This document shows positions 14,858 through 24,056 of a DNA stretch of 43,257 bases, one piece after another (position 1 is the first letter of the stretch; each line of letters starts with the position of its first letter). A program made the translations under genes and the position numbers. Origin of the DNA: Pseudomonas fluorescens (GTDB lineage: Bacteria; Pseudomonadota; Gammaproteobacteria; Pseudomonadales; Pseudomonadaceae); the NCBI RefSeq assembly GCF_000968015.1, contig NZ_LACH01000077.1:1-43257 (forward strand), given 5' to 3'. The notes beneath the pieces were generated by a model. The model saw only the letters and a program-made list of their open reading frames with translations, searched no databases and was not told where the DNA came from.

Positions 14858-16357
14858 ATGCCGCACACTAAAGATGATTTACCCGACGCGCTGTATAGCG
14901 CCGCGCAAGTGCGAGCACTCGATGCGGGCCTGATTGCGGCCGGCACACCGGGCTTCGAATTGATGCAGCGCGCGGCGCGTGCGGCCTGGCGCGCGTTGGT
15001 CCGTCATTGGCCGACTGCGAACGAATTGAGTGTCGTGGCCGGCCACGGCAATAACGCCGGCGACGGTTATCTGGTGGCTGTACTGGCTCGACGTGCGGGC
15101 TGGCATGTGCGGGTGCTGGCGGCCGGTGATCCCCAGCGTTTACAGGGTGACGCGGCATTGGCCCATACCGAGGCCGTGTCCGAAGGTGTCGCGGTTCAAG
15201 CCTGGAGCGCACAGTCAGAGTTGCGCGGTATCGTGCTGGATGCCTTGCTCGGCACCGGCCTGACGGGAGAAGTGCGAGAGCCCTACGCGGGCGTCATCGC
15301 AGCGATCAATGCCAGTGGGCTGCCGGTAGCGGCAGTGGATATCCCTTCGGGGCTGTGCGCTGATACCGGCCGAATACTCGGCGCTGCGGTGCAGGCTGAC
15401 CTGACGGTGACGTTCATCGGCCTGAAACTGGGTCTGTTCGCCGGCGATGCTGCAGACGTGGTCGGCGAGTTGGTGTTCAACGATCTGCAAGCTTCCCCCG
15501 AGTCGTTTAACGGAGTCGCCATCAGTGCACGTCGCCTGACGGCCAGTTCCTTGCCGCGTCTGGCGAGCCGGGCTCCAACTTCCCATAAGGGCAAATTCGG
15601 CCATGTATTGCTGATCGGCGGTGATCGCGGCTTTGGTGGCGCCATCCTGCTGAGCGCGCAAAGTGCCCTGCGCAGCGGTGCGGGCATGGTGTCCGTGGCG
15701 ACGCGCAGTGAACATGTTCCGGCCGCGCTGGCGAGAATTCCCGAAGCCATGGTGTTGGGGACTTCGTCGGCCAATCAACTGATGGAACTGCTGCAAAAGG
15801 TTTCCGTGCTGGTTGTCGGCCCAGGCTTGGGTCAGGCTTCCTGGGGGCGCAGCCTTTTGTCGGCGGCTGCCAACGCGCAGCTGCCTCAAGTCTGGGACGC
15901 CGACGCATTGAATCTGCTGGCCACAGAGCACGTGAGCTTGCCCAAGGATTGTGTGATCACGCCGCATCCGGGCGAAGCGGCGCGCTTGTTGGGGATGAGC
16001 ACTGCCGAAGTGCAGGCTGACCGTCCCGCTGCCGCTCACGCATTGAGCAAAAAATATACAGCTGTCGTGGTGCTGAAAGGCGCCGGCAGCCTGATCGCCA
16101 GCCCCGATGGGCGCCTGGCGTTGTGTCATCAGGGCCATCCGGCCATGGCCACCGCCGGTTTGGGTGATGTGCTGGCCGGTCTGGTCGGCGCGTTGCTGGC
16201 GCAAGGCATGGAGGCGTTCGACGCTGCCTGCCTGGCCGTCTGGCTGCACGCCAATGCTGGCGCGCAAGAAGGTAAATCGGGCCGTGGGCTGGCGGCCAGT
16301 GATCTGATTCCAGCCATTCGTCAGTTGTTGGAGGAGCAAGCACCGTGTCTGAAGTAA
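14858..16357 (+). CDS. nnr: Bifunctional NAD(P)HX epimerase/dehydratase Nnr
   Basis: Repairs hydrated NAD(P)H. The N-terminal NnrE domain (about 10-215) epimerises R- and S-NAD(P)HX, and the C-terminal NnrD domain (about 230-495) dehydrates S-NAD(P)HX with ADP or ATP. It is 499 residues from ATG 14858, with GGAG 11 bases upstream; the frame runs on upstream into queG, but that part is antisense shadow. NnrE shows GHGNNAGDG at 62-70. NnrD shows GPGLGQ at 321-326, TPHPGE at 368-373 and AGLGD at 433-437. It overlaps tsaE by 13 bases. Confidence 0.95.
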   Translation: MPHTKDDLPDALYSAAQVRALDAGLIAAGTPGFELMQRAARAAWRALVRHWPTANELSVVAGHGNNAGDGYLVAVLARRAGWHVRVLAAGDPQRLQGDAALAHTEAVSEGVAVQAWSAQSELRGIVLDALLGTGLTGEVREPYAGVIAAINASGLPVAAVDIPSGLCADTGRILGAAVQADLTVTFIGLKLGLFAGDAADVVGELVFNDLQASPESFNGVAISARRLTASSLPRLASRAPTSHKGKFGHVLLIGGDRGFGGAILLSAQSALRSGAGMVSVATRSEHVPAALARIPEAMVLGTSSANQLMELLQKVSVLVVGPGLGQASWGRSLLSAAANAQLPQVWDADALNLLATEHVSLPKDCVITPHPGEAARLLGMSTAEVQADRPAAAHALSKKYTAVVVLKGAGSLIASPDGRLALCHQGHPAMATAGLGDVLAGLVGALLAQGMEAFDAACLAVWLHANAGAQEGKSGRGLAASDLIPAIRQLLEEQAPCLK

Positions 16358-16815
16358 CCCTGTACCTGGCTGATGAAGAGGCGATGACCGCATTTGGCGC
16401 ACGTATCGCACAAACCACTGAAGGGCACGGTCTGATTTTTCTCGAGGGAGATCTGGGCGCGGGGAAAACTACGCTGTCCCGGGGCATCATCCGTGGCTTG
16501 GGGCATGTGGGCGCGGTAAAAAGTCCGACCTTCACCCTGGTTGAACCCTACGAGATTGGCGACATCCGGGCCTTCCATTTCGACCTCTATCGCTTGGTCG
16601 ACCCTGAAGAACTGGAGTACCTCGGTATCCGCGACTACTTCGAAGACGACGCGTTGTGCCTGATCGAGTGGCCAGAAAAGGGTGCAGGCTTTTTGCCAAA
16701 GCCTGACCTGACCATTACCATTAGCCCGCAAGATGGCGGGCGTTCGCTGAAAATTTTGTCCCAGGGCTCGCGTGGCGAGTCGTGGTGTGCCGCTTTGGCA
16801 TTGGAAACCAATTAA
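16345..16815 (+). CDS. tsaE: tRNA threonylcarbamoyladenosine ATPase TsaE
   Basis: The ATPase component of the TsaBDE complex that makes t6A37 in tRNAs reading ANN codons. 156 residues; the Walker A motif GDLGAGKT is at 35-42, followed by SPTFTLVEPY, the typical family segment. The start lies inside the end of nnr and the stop is directly followed by the ATG of amiB, so the cluster is tightly packed. Confidence 0.96.
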   Translation: MSEVTLYLADEEAMTAFGARIAQTTEGHGLIFLEGDLGAGKTTLSRGIIRGLGHVGAVKSPTFTLVEPYEIGDIRAFHFDLYRLVDPEELEYLGIRDYFEDDALCLIEWPEKGAGFLPKPDLTITISPQDGGRSLKILSQGSRGESWCAALALETN

Positions 16816-18243
16816 ATGATGGGGTTAGGTATGCGCTTTCGCGCGATGGTAGCTGCCGTAGGATTGTTGTTTTTGGCGGTGACCGTCGACGCTGTGGCCG
16901 AGACAAAGGTCAACAGCGTTCGCCTGTGGCGGGCTCCGGACAACACACGACTGGTGTTCGATCTGAGTGGACCTGTCCAGCACAGTGTCTTTACCCTGAC
17001 CGCCCCGGATCGGCTGGTCATCGACATCAACGGCGCGACTCTGGGGGCGCCACTGAACGTCAACAGCTCGAACACTCCAATCACCGCCATGCGCTCGGCT
17101 CAACGTACGCCGACCGACCTGCGGGTGGTCATCGACCTGAAAAAAGCCGTGACGCCGAAAAGTTTTACCCTGGCGCCAAACGCCCAGTACGGCAATCGCC
17201 TGGTGGTCGACTTGTTCGATAACGCTGCCGATGCCGCGCCAATACCAGCGCCGACCAACGTCGCGACGGTCGCCCCGGTACCGGTCACTCCGGTGGAGCC
17301 TGCGGTGAAGCTGCCGCCAGCCCCGGCCGGCAAGCGCGACATTGTTGTAGTCATCGATGCCGGTCACGGTGGCGAAGACCCGGGTGCCTCGGGCTCTCGC
17401 GGTCAGCGTGAAAAAGACGTGGTGCTGGCCATCGCCCGCGAACTGCAGCGTCAGGTCAACGGCATGAAAGGCTTCCGCGCCGAACTGACCCGCACCGGCG
17501 ACTACTTCATTCCATTGCGCGGTCGTACTGAAATCGCCCGCAAGAAGGGTGCCGACCTGTTCGTTTCGATCCACGCCGACGCCGCACCTTCGGCCGCAGC
17601 TTTCGGTGCCTCGGTGTTTGCCCTGTCTGATCGTGGCGCTACCTCGGAAACGGCCCGTTGGCTGGCCGACAGTGAAAACCGTTCCGACTTGATCGGTGGT
17701 GCTGGCAGCGTCAGCCTCGACGACAAGGACCGCATGCTGGCCGGTGTGCTGCTCGACCTGTCGATGACCGCTTCCTTGACTTCGAGCCTGGACGTTGGCC
17801 AAAAGGTCTTGAGCAACATCAGCCGGGTCACGCCGTTGCACAAACAACGGGTGGAGCAGGCCGGGTTCATGGTGCTGAAATCGCCGGACATTCCGTCGAT
17901 CCTGGTGGAAACCGGCTTCATCTCCAACGCCAACGAAGCGTCCAAGCTTGCCGCAGCGAACCACCAGCAGGCGCTGGCACGCTCGATCAGCGCCGGTGTT
18001 CGCCAGTTCTTCCAGCAGAATCCGCCACCGGGCACCTACATCGCCTGGCTGCGTGATTCCGGCAAAATCGCTCAAGGTCCACGTGATCATCGGGTTAGCC
18101 CGGGCGAGACGTTGGCAATGATTGCCGTGCGTTATCAGGTGTCCCCGGCCACCCTGCGCAGCGCCAACAACCTGCAGAGTGACGAGCTGAAAATCGGTCA
18201 GACCCTGACCATTCCCGGCACTGAACTGGCGGCCAAAGAATGA
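16816..18243 (+). CDS. amiB: N-acetylmuramoyl-L-alanine amidase AmiB (AMIN-Amidase_3-LysM)
   Basis: A periplasmic zinc amidase that cleaves the peptide side chain from peptidoglycan during daughter-cell separation. 475 residues: signal peptide (about 1-28, hydrophobic core VAAVGLLFLAV), AMIN domain (32-130), a proline- and valine-rich linker (138-172), the catalytic Amidase_3 domain (175-395) and a C-terminal LysM domain (about 430-472). Zinc ligands are H184 in DAGHGGEDPG, E199 and H253 in SIHAD; the VETGFISN segment supplies the catalytic glutamate. The start could be ATG 16816 or ATG 16831; both give a workable signal peptide. Its stop overlaps mutL by four bases. Confidence 0.94.
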   Translation: MMGLGMRFRAMVAAVGLLFLAVTVDAVAETKVNSVRLWRAPDNTRLVFDLSGPVQHSVFTLTAPDRLVIDINGATLGAPLNVNSSNTPITAMRSAQRTPTDLRVVIDLKKAVTPKSFTLAPNAQYGNRLVVDLFDNAADAAPIPAPTNVATVAPVPVTPVEPAVKLPPAPAGKRDIVVVIDAGHGGEDPGASGSRGQREKDVVLAIARELQRQVNGMKGFRAELTRTGDYFIPLRGRTEIARKKGADLFVSIHADAAPSAAAFGASVFALSDRGATSETARWLADSENRSDLIGGAGSVSLDDKDRMLAGVLLDLSMTASLTSSLDVGQKVLSNISRVTPLHKQRVEQAGFMVLKSPDIPSILVETGFISNANEASKLAAANHQQALARSISAGVRQFFQQNPPPGTYIAWLRDSGKIAQGPRDHRVSPGETLAMIAVRYQVSPATLRSANNLQSDELKIGQTLTIPGTELAAKE

Positions 18244-20150
18244 ACCAGGTGCTGACCAACACGGCTCGGATCGAGCTGCTCAGCCCACGACTGGCGAACC
18301 AGATTGCCGCCGGTGAGGTGGTTGAGCGCCCGGCTTCGGTGATCAAGGAGTTGCTGGAAAACAGCCTCGACTCCGGCGCCAGGCGCATTGATGTCGATGT
18401 GGAGCAGGGTGGCGTCAAGCTACTGCGGGTGCGCGACGATGGCAGCGGCATTTCTGCCGATGACTTGCCGCTGGCCCTGGCGCGTCACGCCACCAGCAAA
18501 ATCCGCAATCTTGAGGACCTCGAGCAGGTCATGAGTCTGGGCTTTCGTGGTGAAGCACTTGCCTCGATCAGCTCCGTGGCGCGTCTGACCCTGACGTCTC
18601 GCACCCGTGATGCTGATCAGGCCTGGCAGGTCGAAACCGAAGGCCGGGACATGGCGCCTCGCGTGCAGCCGGCGGCCCATCCGGTGGGCACTTCGGTGGA
18701 AGTGCGTGACCTGTTCTTCAACACCCCGGCGCGACGCAAGTTTCTCAAAACCGAAAAAACCGAATTCGATCACCTGCAAGAAGTGATCAAGCGTTTGGCG
18801 TTGGCGCGCTTCGACGTGGCATTCCATCTGCGCCACAACGGCAAGACCATCCTCAGCCTGCATGAAGCCCATGACGACGCGGCCCGTGCCCGGCGTGTGG
18901 CGGCGATTTGCGGTTCGGGTTTCCTCGAGCAGGCTCTGCCGATCGAGATCGAGCGCAATGGCCTGCATTTGTGGGGCTGGGTCGGCTTGCCGACGTTCAA
19001 CCGCAGCCAGGCAGACTTGCAGTATTTCTTTGTTAACGGCCGTGCCGTACGCGACAAACTGGTGGCCCACGCGGTGCGCCAGGCCTATCGCGACGTGCTG
19101 TTCAACGGCCGGCACCCGACGTTCGTGCTGTTTTTCGAAGTCGATCCGGCGGGCGTCGACGTCAACGTGCACCCGACCAAGCACGAAGTGCGCTTCCGTG
19201 ACGGGCGCATGGTCCACGATTTCCTCTATGGCACCCTGCACCGCGCCTTGGGCGATGTGCGACCGGATGATCATCTGGCGGCGCCGGTGGCGACCGCCAT
19301 CGTTCGACCCACCGGCATTGATGCTGGCGAGTTCGGTCCACAGGGCGAAATGCGTCTGGCGGCCAATGCCTTGCTGGAACAGCCTCAGGCCCAGCCATCG
19401 TTCAATACGCCGGCAGGCTCGGGCGCGGGTGCCGGTTATCAATATCAGTACTCGCCGCGGCCTCAATCGGGTGTGCCGGTTGCTGAGGCCCAGGCAGCTT
19501 ATCGCGAATTCTTTGCGCCGTTGCCCGAAGCCAATGCGGTCGCACTGCCGGCCGGGCAGGATGATATTCCGCCGCTGGGTTATGCACTGGCGCAGCTCAA
19601 AGGTATCTATATTCTTTCGGAAAACGCCCAGGGCCTGGTGCTGGTGGACATGCATGCCGCTCACGAGCGGATCATGTACGAACGGCTGAAAATCGCCATG
19701 GCCAGCGAAGGCCTGAGTGGCCAGCCGCTGCTGGTGCCGGAGTCTTTGGCTGTGAGCGAGCGCGAAGGCGATTGCGCCGAAGAAAACGTTGCGTGGTTCC
19801 AGCGTCTGGGCTTTGAACTGCAGCGTCTTGGTCCTGAAACACTGGCCATTCGGCAGATTCCAGCCTTGCTCAAGCAAGCTGAAGCCAATCGATTGGTCAG
19901 TGACGTACTGGCGGATCTGATGGAATATGGCACCAGCGACCGGATTCAGGCGCACCTGAACGAGCTGCTCGGAACCATGGCCTGCCATGGCGCGATTCGG
20001 GCGAATCGGCGCCTGGCCCTGCCGGAAATGAACGGTCTGCTGCGGGACATGGAAAACACCGAACGCAGCGGTCAATGCAACCATGGCCGACCGACCTGGA
20101 CCCAGCTGGGCCTGGACGATCTGGACAAACTGTTCTTGCGCGGTCGTTGA
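18240..20150 (+). CDS. mutL: DNA mismatch repair protein MutL
   Basis: MutL links MutS mismatch recognition to strand incision. 636 residues: an N-terminal GHKL ATPase (EVVERPASVIKELLENSLD, then DDGSG and GFRGEAL), a variable linker about 335-440, and a C-terminal dimerisation domain. The C-terminus carries DMHAAHERIMYE beginning at D470, matching the DxHA(X)2E(X)4E endonuclease motif with M in place of the usual Q. The ACHGAIRANRRL and CNHGRPT motifs are also present. Pseudomonads lack MutH, so an active MutL nuclease is expected. It overlaps amiB (ATGA) and miaA (TGATG). Confidence 0.96.
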   Translation: MNQVLTNTARIELLSPRLANQIAAGEVVERPASVIKELLENSLDSGARRIDVDVEQGGVKLLRVRDDGSGISADDLPLALARHATSKIRNLEDLEQVMSLGFRGEALASISSVARLTLTSRTRDADQAWQVETEGRDMAPRVQPAAHPVGTSVEVRDLFFNTPARRKFLKTEKTEFDHLQEVIKRLALARFDVAFHLRHNGKTILSLHEAHDDAARARRVAAICGSGFLEQALPIEIERNGLHLWGWVGLPTFNRSQADLQYFFVNGRAVRDKLVAHAVRQAYRDVLFNGRHPTFVLFFEVDPAGVDVNVHPTKHEVRFRDGRMVHDFLYGTLHRALGDVRPDDHLAAPVATAIVRPTGIDAGEFGPQGEMRLAANALLEQPQAQPSFNTPAGSGAGAGYQYQYSPRPQSGVPVAEAQAAYREFFAPLPEANAVALPAGQDDIPPLGYALAQLKGIYILSENAQGLVLVDMHAAHERIMYERLKIAMASEGLSGQPLLVPESLAVSEREGDCAEENVAWFQRLGFELQRLGPETLAIRQIPALLKQAEANRLVSDVLADLMEYGTSDRIQAHLNELLGTMACHGAIRANRRLALPEMNGLLRDMENTERSGQCNHGRPTWTQLGLDDLDKLFLRGR

Positions 20151-21121
20151 TGAACCAGCTCCCTCCTGCGATTTTCCTGATGGGACCGACCGCCGCCGGC
20201 AAGACCGACCTGGCCATCGAACTCACCAAAGTCTTGCCTTGCGAGCTGATCAGCGTCGATTCGGCGCTGGTCTACCGTGGCATGGACATCGGCACCGCCA
20301 AGCCTTCAAAAGAACTTCTGGCTGAATTTCCACACCGGTTGATCGATATTCTCGACCCGGCAGAGAGCTATTCGGCCGCCGATTTCCGTCGTGATGCCCT
20401 CCAGGCCATGGCCGAGATCACCGCGCGGGGCAAAATTCCGCTGCTGGTGGGCGGCACAATGCTCTATTACAAGGCTTTGGTTGAAGGTCTGGCAGACATG
20501 CCGGCGGCAGATCCAGACGTCCGCGCACAGATCGAAGAAGAAGCTGCACGCCTTGGCTGGCAAGCCCTGCACGATCAACTGGCGGTCATCGATCCGGAAT
20601 CCGCCGCCCGCATTCATCCGAACGATCCACAGCGACTCAGTCGAGCGCTGGAAGTTTATCGCGTCAGTGGTCAGAGCATGACTGCACTAAGGCTGCAACA
20701 ATCTGCGCAAAGTACTGAAGCAGCCGCCTCGGGACTGCAACAATTGCCCTATACTGTCGCGAACTTGGCCATTGCTCCGGCAAATCGTCAGGTATTGCAC
20801 GAGCGAATTAAACAAAGATTCACGAATATGTTGGAACAGGGATTCATTGACGAGGTCGTAGCCCTGCGTAAACGGAGTGACCTGCATGCCGGGTTGCCGT
20901 CTATACGTGCAGTAGGCTACCGACAAGTCTGGGACTACCTGGATGGCAAGCTGACGCAAGCCGAGATGCAGGAGCGTGGAATCATTGCCACGCGCCAATT
21001 GGCAAAGCGCCAGTTCACCTGGCTGCGCAGTTGGGCTGATTTACACTGGTTGGACAGCCTCGATTGCGACAATCTGCCGCGCGCCTTGAAATACCTTGGG
21101 ACCATCTCCATATTGAGCTGA
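20150..21121 (+). CDS. miaA: tRNA dimethylallyltransferase MiaA
   Basis: Transfers a dimethylallyl group to the N6 of A37 in tRNAs reading UNN codons. 323 residues from ATG 20150, which overlaps the mutL stop by one base. The P-loop GPTAAGKT is at 12-19, followed by DSALVYRGMDIGTAKPS, the family substrate-binding segment. hfq follows 94 bases later, the same mutL-miaA-hfq order as in enterobacteria. Confidence 0.96.
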   Translation: MNQLPPAIFLMGPTAAGKTDLAIELTKVLPCELISVDSALVYRGMDIGTAKPSKELLAEFPHRLIDILDPAESYSAADFRRDALQAMAEITARGKIPLLVGGTMLYYKALVEGLADMPAADPDVRAQIEEEAARLGWQALHDQLAVIDPESAARIHPNDPQRLSRALEVYRVSGQSMTALRLQQSAQSTEAAASGLQQLPYTVANLAIAPANRQVLHERIKQRFTNMLEQGFIDEVVALRKRSDLHAGLPSIRAVGYRQVWDYLDGKLTQAEMQERGIIATRQLAKRQFTWLRSWADLHWLDSLDCDNLPRALKYLGTISILS

Positions 21122-21215
21122 GTCCTTGCATTTGCCGTCTATCCTTGGGGGTGTGACGGCCACAAGCCATTTGTTTACCTATTTTTTATATTGAATCCTT
21201 AAAGGAGTGCGGCAC

Positions 21216-21476
21216 ATGTCAAAAGGGCATTCGCTACAAGACCCTTACTTGAATACTTTACGTAAAGAGAAAGTGGGGGTTTCCATCTACCTGGTCAACG
21301 GGATCAAGCTGCAAGGCACGATCGAGTCTTTCGACCAGTTCGTTATCCTGCTGAAAAACACCGTCAGCCAGATGGTTTACAAACACGCTATCTCTACAGT
21401 GGTGCCGGTTCGTCCAATTCGTCTGCCTAGCGCAACCGAATCCGAAGCAGGTGACGCTGAGCCAGGTAACGCCTGA
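21216..21476 (+). CDS. hfq: RNA chaperone Hfq
   Basis: A hexameric Sm-like protein that pairs small RNAs with mRNAs and, in Pseudomonas, works with Crc in catabolite repression. 86 residues from ATG 21216, with AAGGAG at 21202-21207; the in-frame GTG at 21207 overlaps that site and is rejected. The Sm1 region contains GIKLQGTIESFDQFVILL and the Sm2 signature is YKHAIS. The C-terminal tail is short, as in other pseudomonads. The 94-base gap to miaA is AT-rich next to the gene and could hold a promoter, but none is clear. Confidence 0.97.
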   Translation: MSKGHSLQDPYLNTLRKEKVGVSIYLVNGIKLQGTIESFDQFVILLKNTVSQMVYKHAISTVVPVRPIRLPSATESEAGDAEPGNA

Positions 21477-21488
21477 TAGGAGTCTCCT

Positions 21489-22790
21489 TTGTTCTTTGAG
21501 CGCCACGGTGGTGGTGAGCGAGTGATCCTCGTTCACTTGGATGGACAGGACCCTGAGGCGCGCGAAGATCCGCAGGAGTTTCAGGAATTGGCTAATTCGG
21601 CCGGCGCCGAGACCGTTGCGTTTTTTAACGTGCCGCGTCATCGGCCAACCGCCAAATTCCTGATCGGTAGCGGCAAGGTCGAGGAACTACGCGACCTGGT
21701 CCATGCCGAAAAGGCAGATCTGGTGATCTTCAATCACATCCTCACGCCCAGTCAGGAACGTAACCTCGAACGTGTTTTCGAGTGTCGCGTGATCGATCGC
21801 ACGGGTCTGATTCTCGATATTTTCGCCCAGCGCGCCCGTACCCATGAAGGCAAGCTCCAGGTAGAACTGGCCCAGCTTGACCACATGAGCACCCGGCTGG
21901 TTCGTGGCTGGACTCACCTTGAGCGTCAAGGTGGCGGTATCGGCATGCGTGGCCCGGGTGAAACCCAACTGGAAACCGACCGCCGCTTGCTGCGGGTTCG
22001 CCTGCGACAGATCAAAGGCCGGTTGGAAAAAGTGCGGAGCCAGCGCGAACAGTCGCGACGTGGCCGTACGCGTGCGGATATCCCTACCGTGTCTTTGGTG
22101 GGGTATACCAACGCCGGTAAATCCACGCTCTTCAATAACGTGACGAAATCCGACGTGTACGCGGCTGACCAGTTGTTTGCCACGCTGGACCCGACCTTGC
22201 GCCGTCTGGAACTGGACGACCTGGGTCCGATTGTCCTGGCTGACACTGTGGGTTTCATTCGCCACTTGCCCCACAAGCTGGTCGAAGCATTTCGGTCTAC
22301 CCTCGAAGAGTCGAGCAACTCCGACCTGCTGTTGCACGTGATCGATGCGGCCGAACCGGATCGCATGTTGCAGATCGAGCAGGTGATGGTGGTGTTGGGC
22401 GAGATCGGTGCCCAGGACTTGCCGATCCTCGAGGTCTATAACAAACTCGATTTGCTTGAAGGCGTTGAGCCACAAATCCAGCGCGACGAAAACGGCAAGC
22501 CTCAACGGGTCTGGCTATCGGCGCGTGATGGCAGTGGTCTGGAATTGCTTGAGCAAGCCATTGCCGAGTTGCTGGGCAGTGAGTTGTTTATCGGTACCTT
22601 GCGCTTGCCGCAACGATTCGCTCGACTGCGTGCGCAGTTCTTCGAACTTGGAGCGGTGCAGAAAGAAGAACACGACGAAGAAGGTGTCAGCTTGCTGGCC
22701 GTTCGATTGCCCCGTTCGGAGCTCAATCGGCTGGTCAGCCGTGAAGGCGTTGTGCCGACAGAGTTCATCGAGCAACACACTTTGCAATAA
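21489..22790 (+). CDS. hflX: Ribosome-associated GTPase HflX
   Basis: A GTPase that splits stalled or hibernating ribosomes. 433 residues: an N-terminal HflX domain (about 1-190, including GPGETQLETDRR), a G domain with G1 GYTNAGKST, DTVGFI and NKLD, and a C-terminal extension. The start is TTG at 21489 with AGGAG at 21478-21482, six bases away and only two bases after the hfq stop, so translation is probably coupled to hfq. Confidence 0.95.
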   Translation: MFFERHGGGERVILVHLDGQDPEAREDPQEFQELANSAGAETVAFFNVPRHRPTAKFLIGSGKVEELRDLVHAEKADLVIFNHILTPSQERNLERVFECRVIDRTGLILDIFAQRARTHEGKLQVELAQLDHMSTRLVRGWTHLERQGGGIGMRGPGETQLETDRRLLRVRLRQIKGRLEKVRSQREQSRRGRTRADIPTVSLVGYTNAGKSTLFNNVTKSDVYAADQLFATLDPTLRRLELDDLGPIVLADTVGFIRHLPHKLVEAFRSTLEESSNSDLLLHVIDAAEPDRMLQIEQVMVVLGEIGAQDLPILEVYNKLDLLEGVEPQIQRDENGKPQRVWLSARDGSGLELLEQAIAELLGSELFIGTLRLPQRFARLRAQFFELGAVQKEEHDEEGVSLLAVRLPRSELNRLVSREGVVPTEFIEQHTLQ

Positions 22791-22886
22791 AAGCCTGGAA
22801 AAGCGGTTGTGCCGCGGTGACGGGCATTCTGTAGCATTGGTCGGCGCGCCGTGGGTGCGTCTTTGCTTTATCAGATGGAGAGCGCT

Positions 22887-24056
22887 ATGGCTTGGAATGA
22901 GCCGGGTGGCAACTCGAATAATCAGGATCCTTGGGGTGGCAAGCGCCGCAATAACGGCGACCGCAAGGGACCACCGGATCTCGACGAGGCCTTCCGAAAG
23001 CTGCAGGAAAGCCTGAACGGGTTGTTCGGTGGTGGTAAGAAACGCGGTGATGACGGTGGCGGTTCGGGCAGGAGTAGCGGCTTCGGCGGTCTGCTCGGCA
23101 TCGGCCTGGTCGTGTTGGCGGCCGTATGGCTGTACAGCGCGGTCTATGTGGTTGACGAGCAGGAGCAAGCCGTAGTGCTGCGCTTCGGCAAGTACTACGA
23201 AACCGTTGGCCCGGGCCTGAACATCTATTTCCCGCCGATCGATCGCAAGTACCTGGAAAACGTCACGCGTGAGCGTGCCTATACCAAGCAGGGTCAAATG
23301 CTGACTGAAGACGAGAACATCGTCGAAGTGCCGCTGACCGTGCAGTACAAGATCAGCAATCTGCAGGACTTCGTGCTGAGCGTTGATCAGCCGGAAATCA
23401 GCCTGCAGCACGCGACCGAAAGTGCCTTGCGCCACGTGGTGGGTTCCACCGCGATGGATCAGGTGCTGACCGAAGGTCGTGAATTGATGGCCAGCGAAAT
23501 CAAGGAGCGTCTGCAACGCTTCATGGATACCTATCGCACCGGCATCACCGTCACCCAGGTCAACGTACAGAGCGCAGCCGCACCGCGTGAAGTGCAGGAA
23601 GCCTTTGATGACGTGATCCGCGCCCGTGAAGACGAGCAGCGTTCGCGTAACCAGGCTGAAACCTACGCCAACGGCGTCGTGCCGGAAGCCCGTGGTCAGG
23701 CCCAGCGCATCATCGAAGATGCCAATGGTTACCGTGACGAAACCGTCTCGCGCGCCAAGGGTGAGGCTGATCGCTTCACCAAGCTGGTGAGCGAGTATCG
23801 CAAGGCACCTGAAGTGACCCGTCAGCGTCTGTACCTGGACACCATGCAGGAAGTCTTCAGCAATACCAGCAAGGTTCTCGTGACCGGCAACAAGAATGGC
23901 CAGAGCAATCTGCTGTACTTGCCGCTGGACAAGATGGTCGAAAGTGGTCGCAACACCAGCACTCCGGTGACTGGCGCGGCAGCCACCAGCAATGAAGCGA
24001 ATGTGCGTGCAGCCGATCTGCAGCAACAGCAAGCACGCACCAGGGAGAGTCGCTGA
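22887..24056 (+). CDS. hflK: FtsH protease modulator HflK
   Basis: An SPFH-family protein that with HflC surrounds FtsH and controls its access to membrane substrates. 389 residues from ATG 22887 (GGAG six bases upstream). The first 65 residues are rich in G, N and K, with a basic stretch. One membrane segment is at about 67-88, then the SPFH domain (90-300) and a helical C-terminus. It overlaps hflC by one base. The 96-base gap from hflX contains no gene. Confidence 0.95.
   Translation: MAWNEPGGNSNNQDPWGGKRRNNGDRKGPPDLDEAFRKLQESLNGLFGGGKKRGDDGGGSGRSSGFGGLLGIGLVVLAAVWLYSAVYVVDEQEQAVVLRFGKYYETVGPGLNIYFPPIDRKYLENVTRERAYTKQGQMLTEDENIVEVPLTVQYKISNLQDFVLSVDQPEISLQHATESALRHVVGSTAMDQVLTEGRELMASEIKERLQRFMDTYRTGITVTQVNVQSAAAPREVQEAFDDVIRAREDEQRSRNQAETYANGVVPEARGQAQRIIEDANGYRDETVSRAKGEADRFTKLVSEYRKAPEVTRQRLYLDTMQEVFSNTSKVLVTGNKNGQSNLLYLPLDKMVESGRNTSTPVTGAAATSNEANVRAADLQQQQARTRESR

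Noticed and set aside
14795..14866. A 24-residue N-terminal extension of QueG
   Set aside because: It would overlap the nnr start region and the TATAAT; the family N-terminus fits the ATG at 14794.
18420..20084. A 554-codon open frame antisense to mutL
   Set aside because: Shadow frame; its translation is rich in H, Q and R with no recognisable domain, while mutL is complete on the other strand.
21122..21215. Promoter for hfq in the AT-rich gap after miaA
   Set aside because: TTGTTT and TATATT are only 11 bases apart; no pair with acceptable spacing was found, although internal promoters are likely.
22515..24032. A 505-codon open frame antisense to hflX-hflK
   Set aside because: It runs across two clear genes and their junction, with no start signal.
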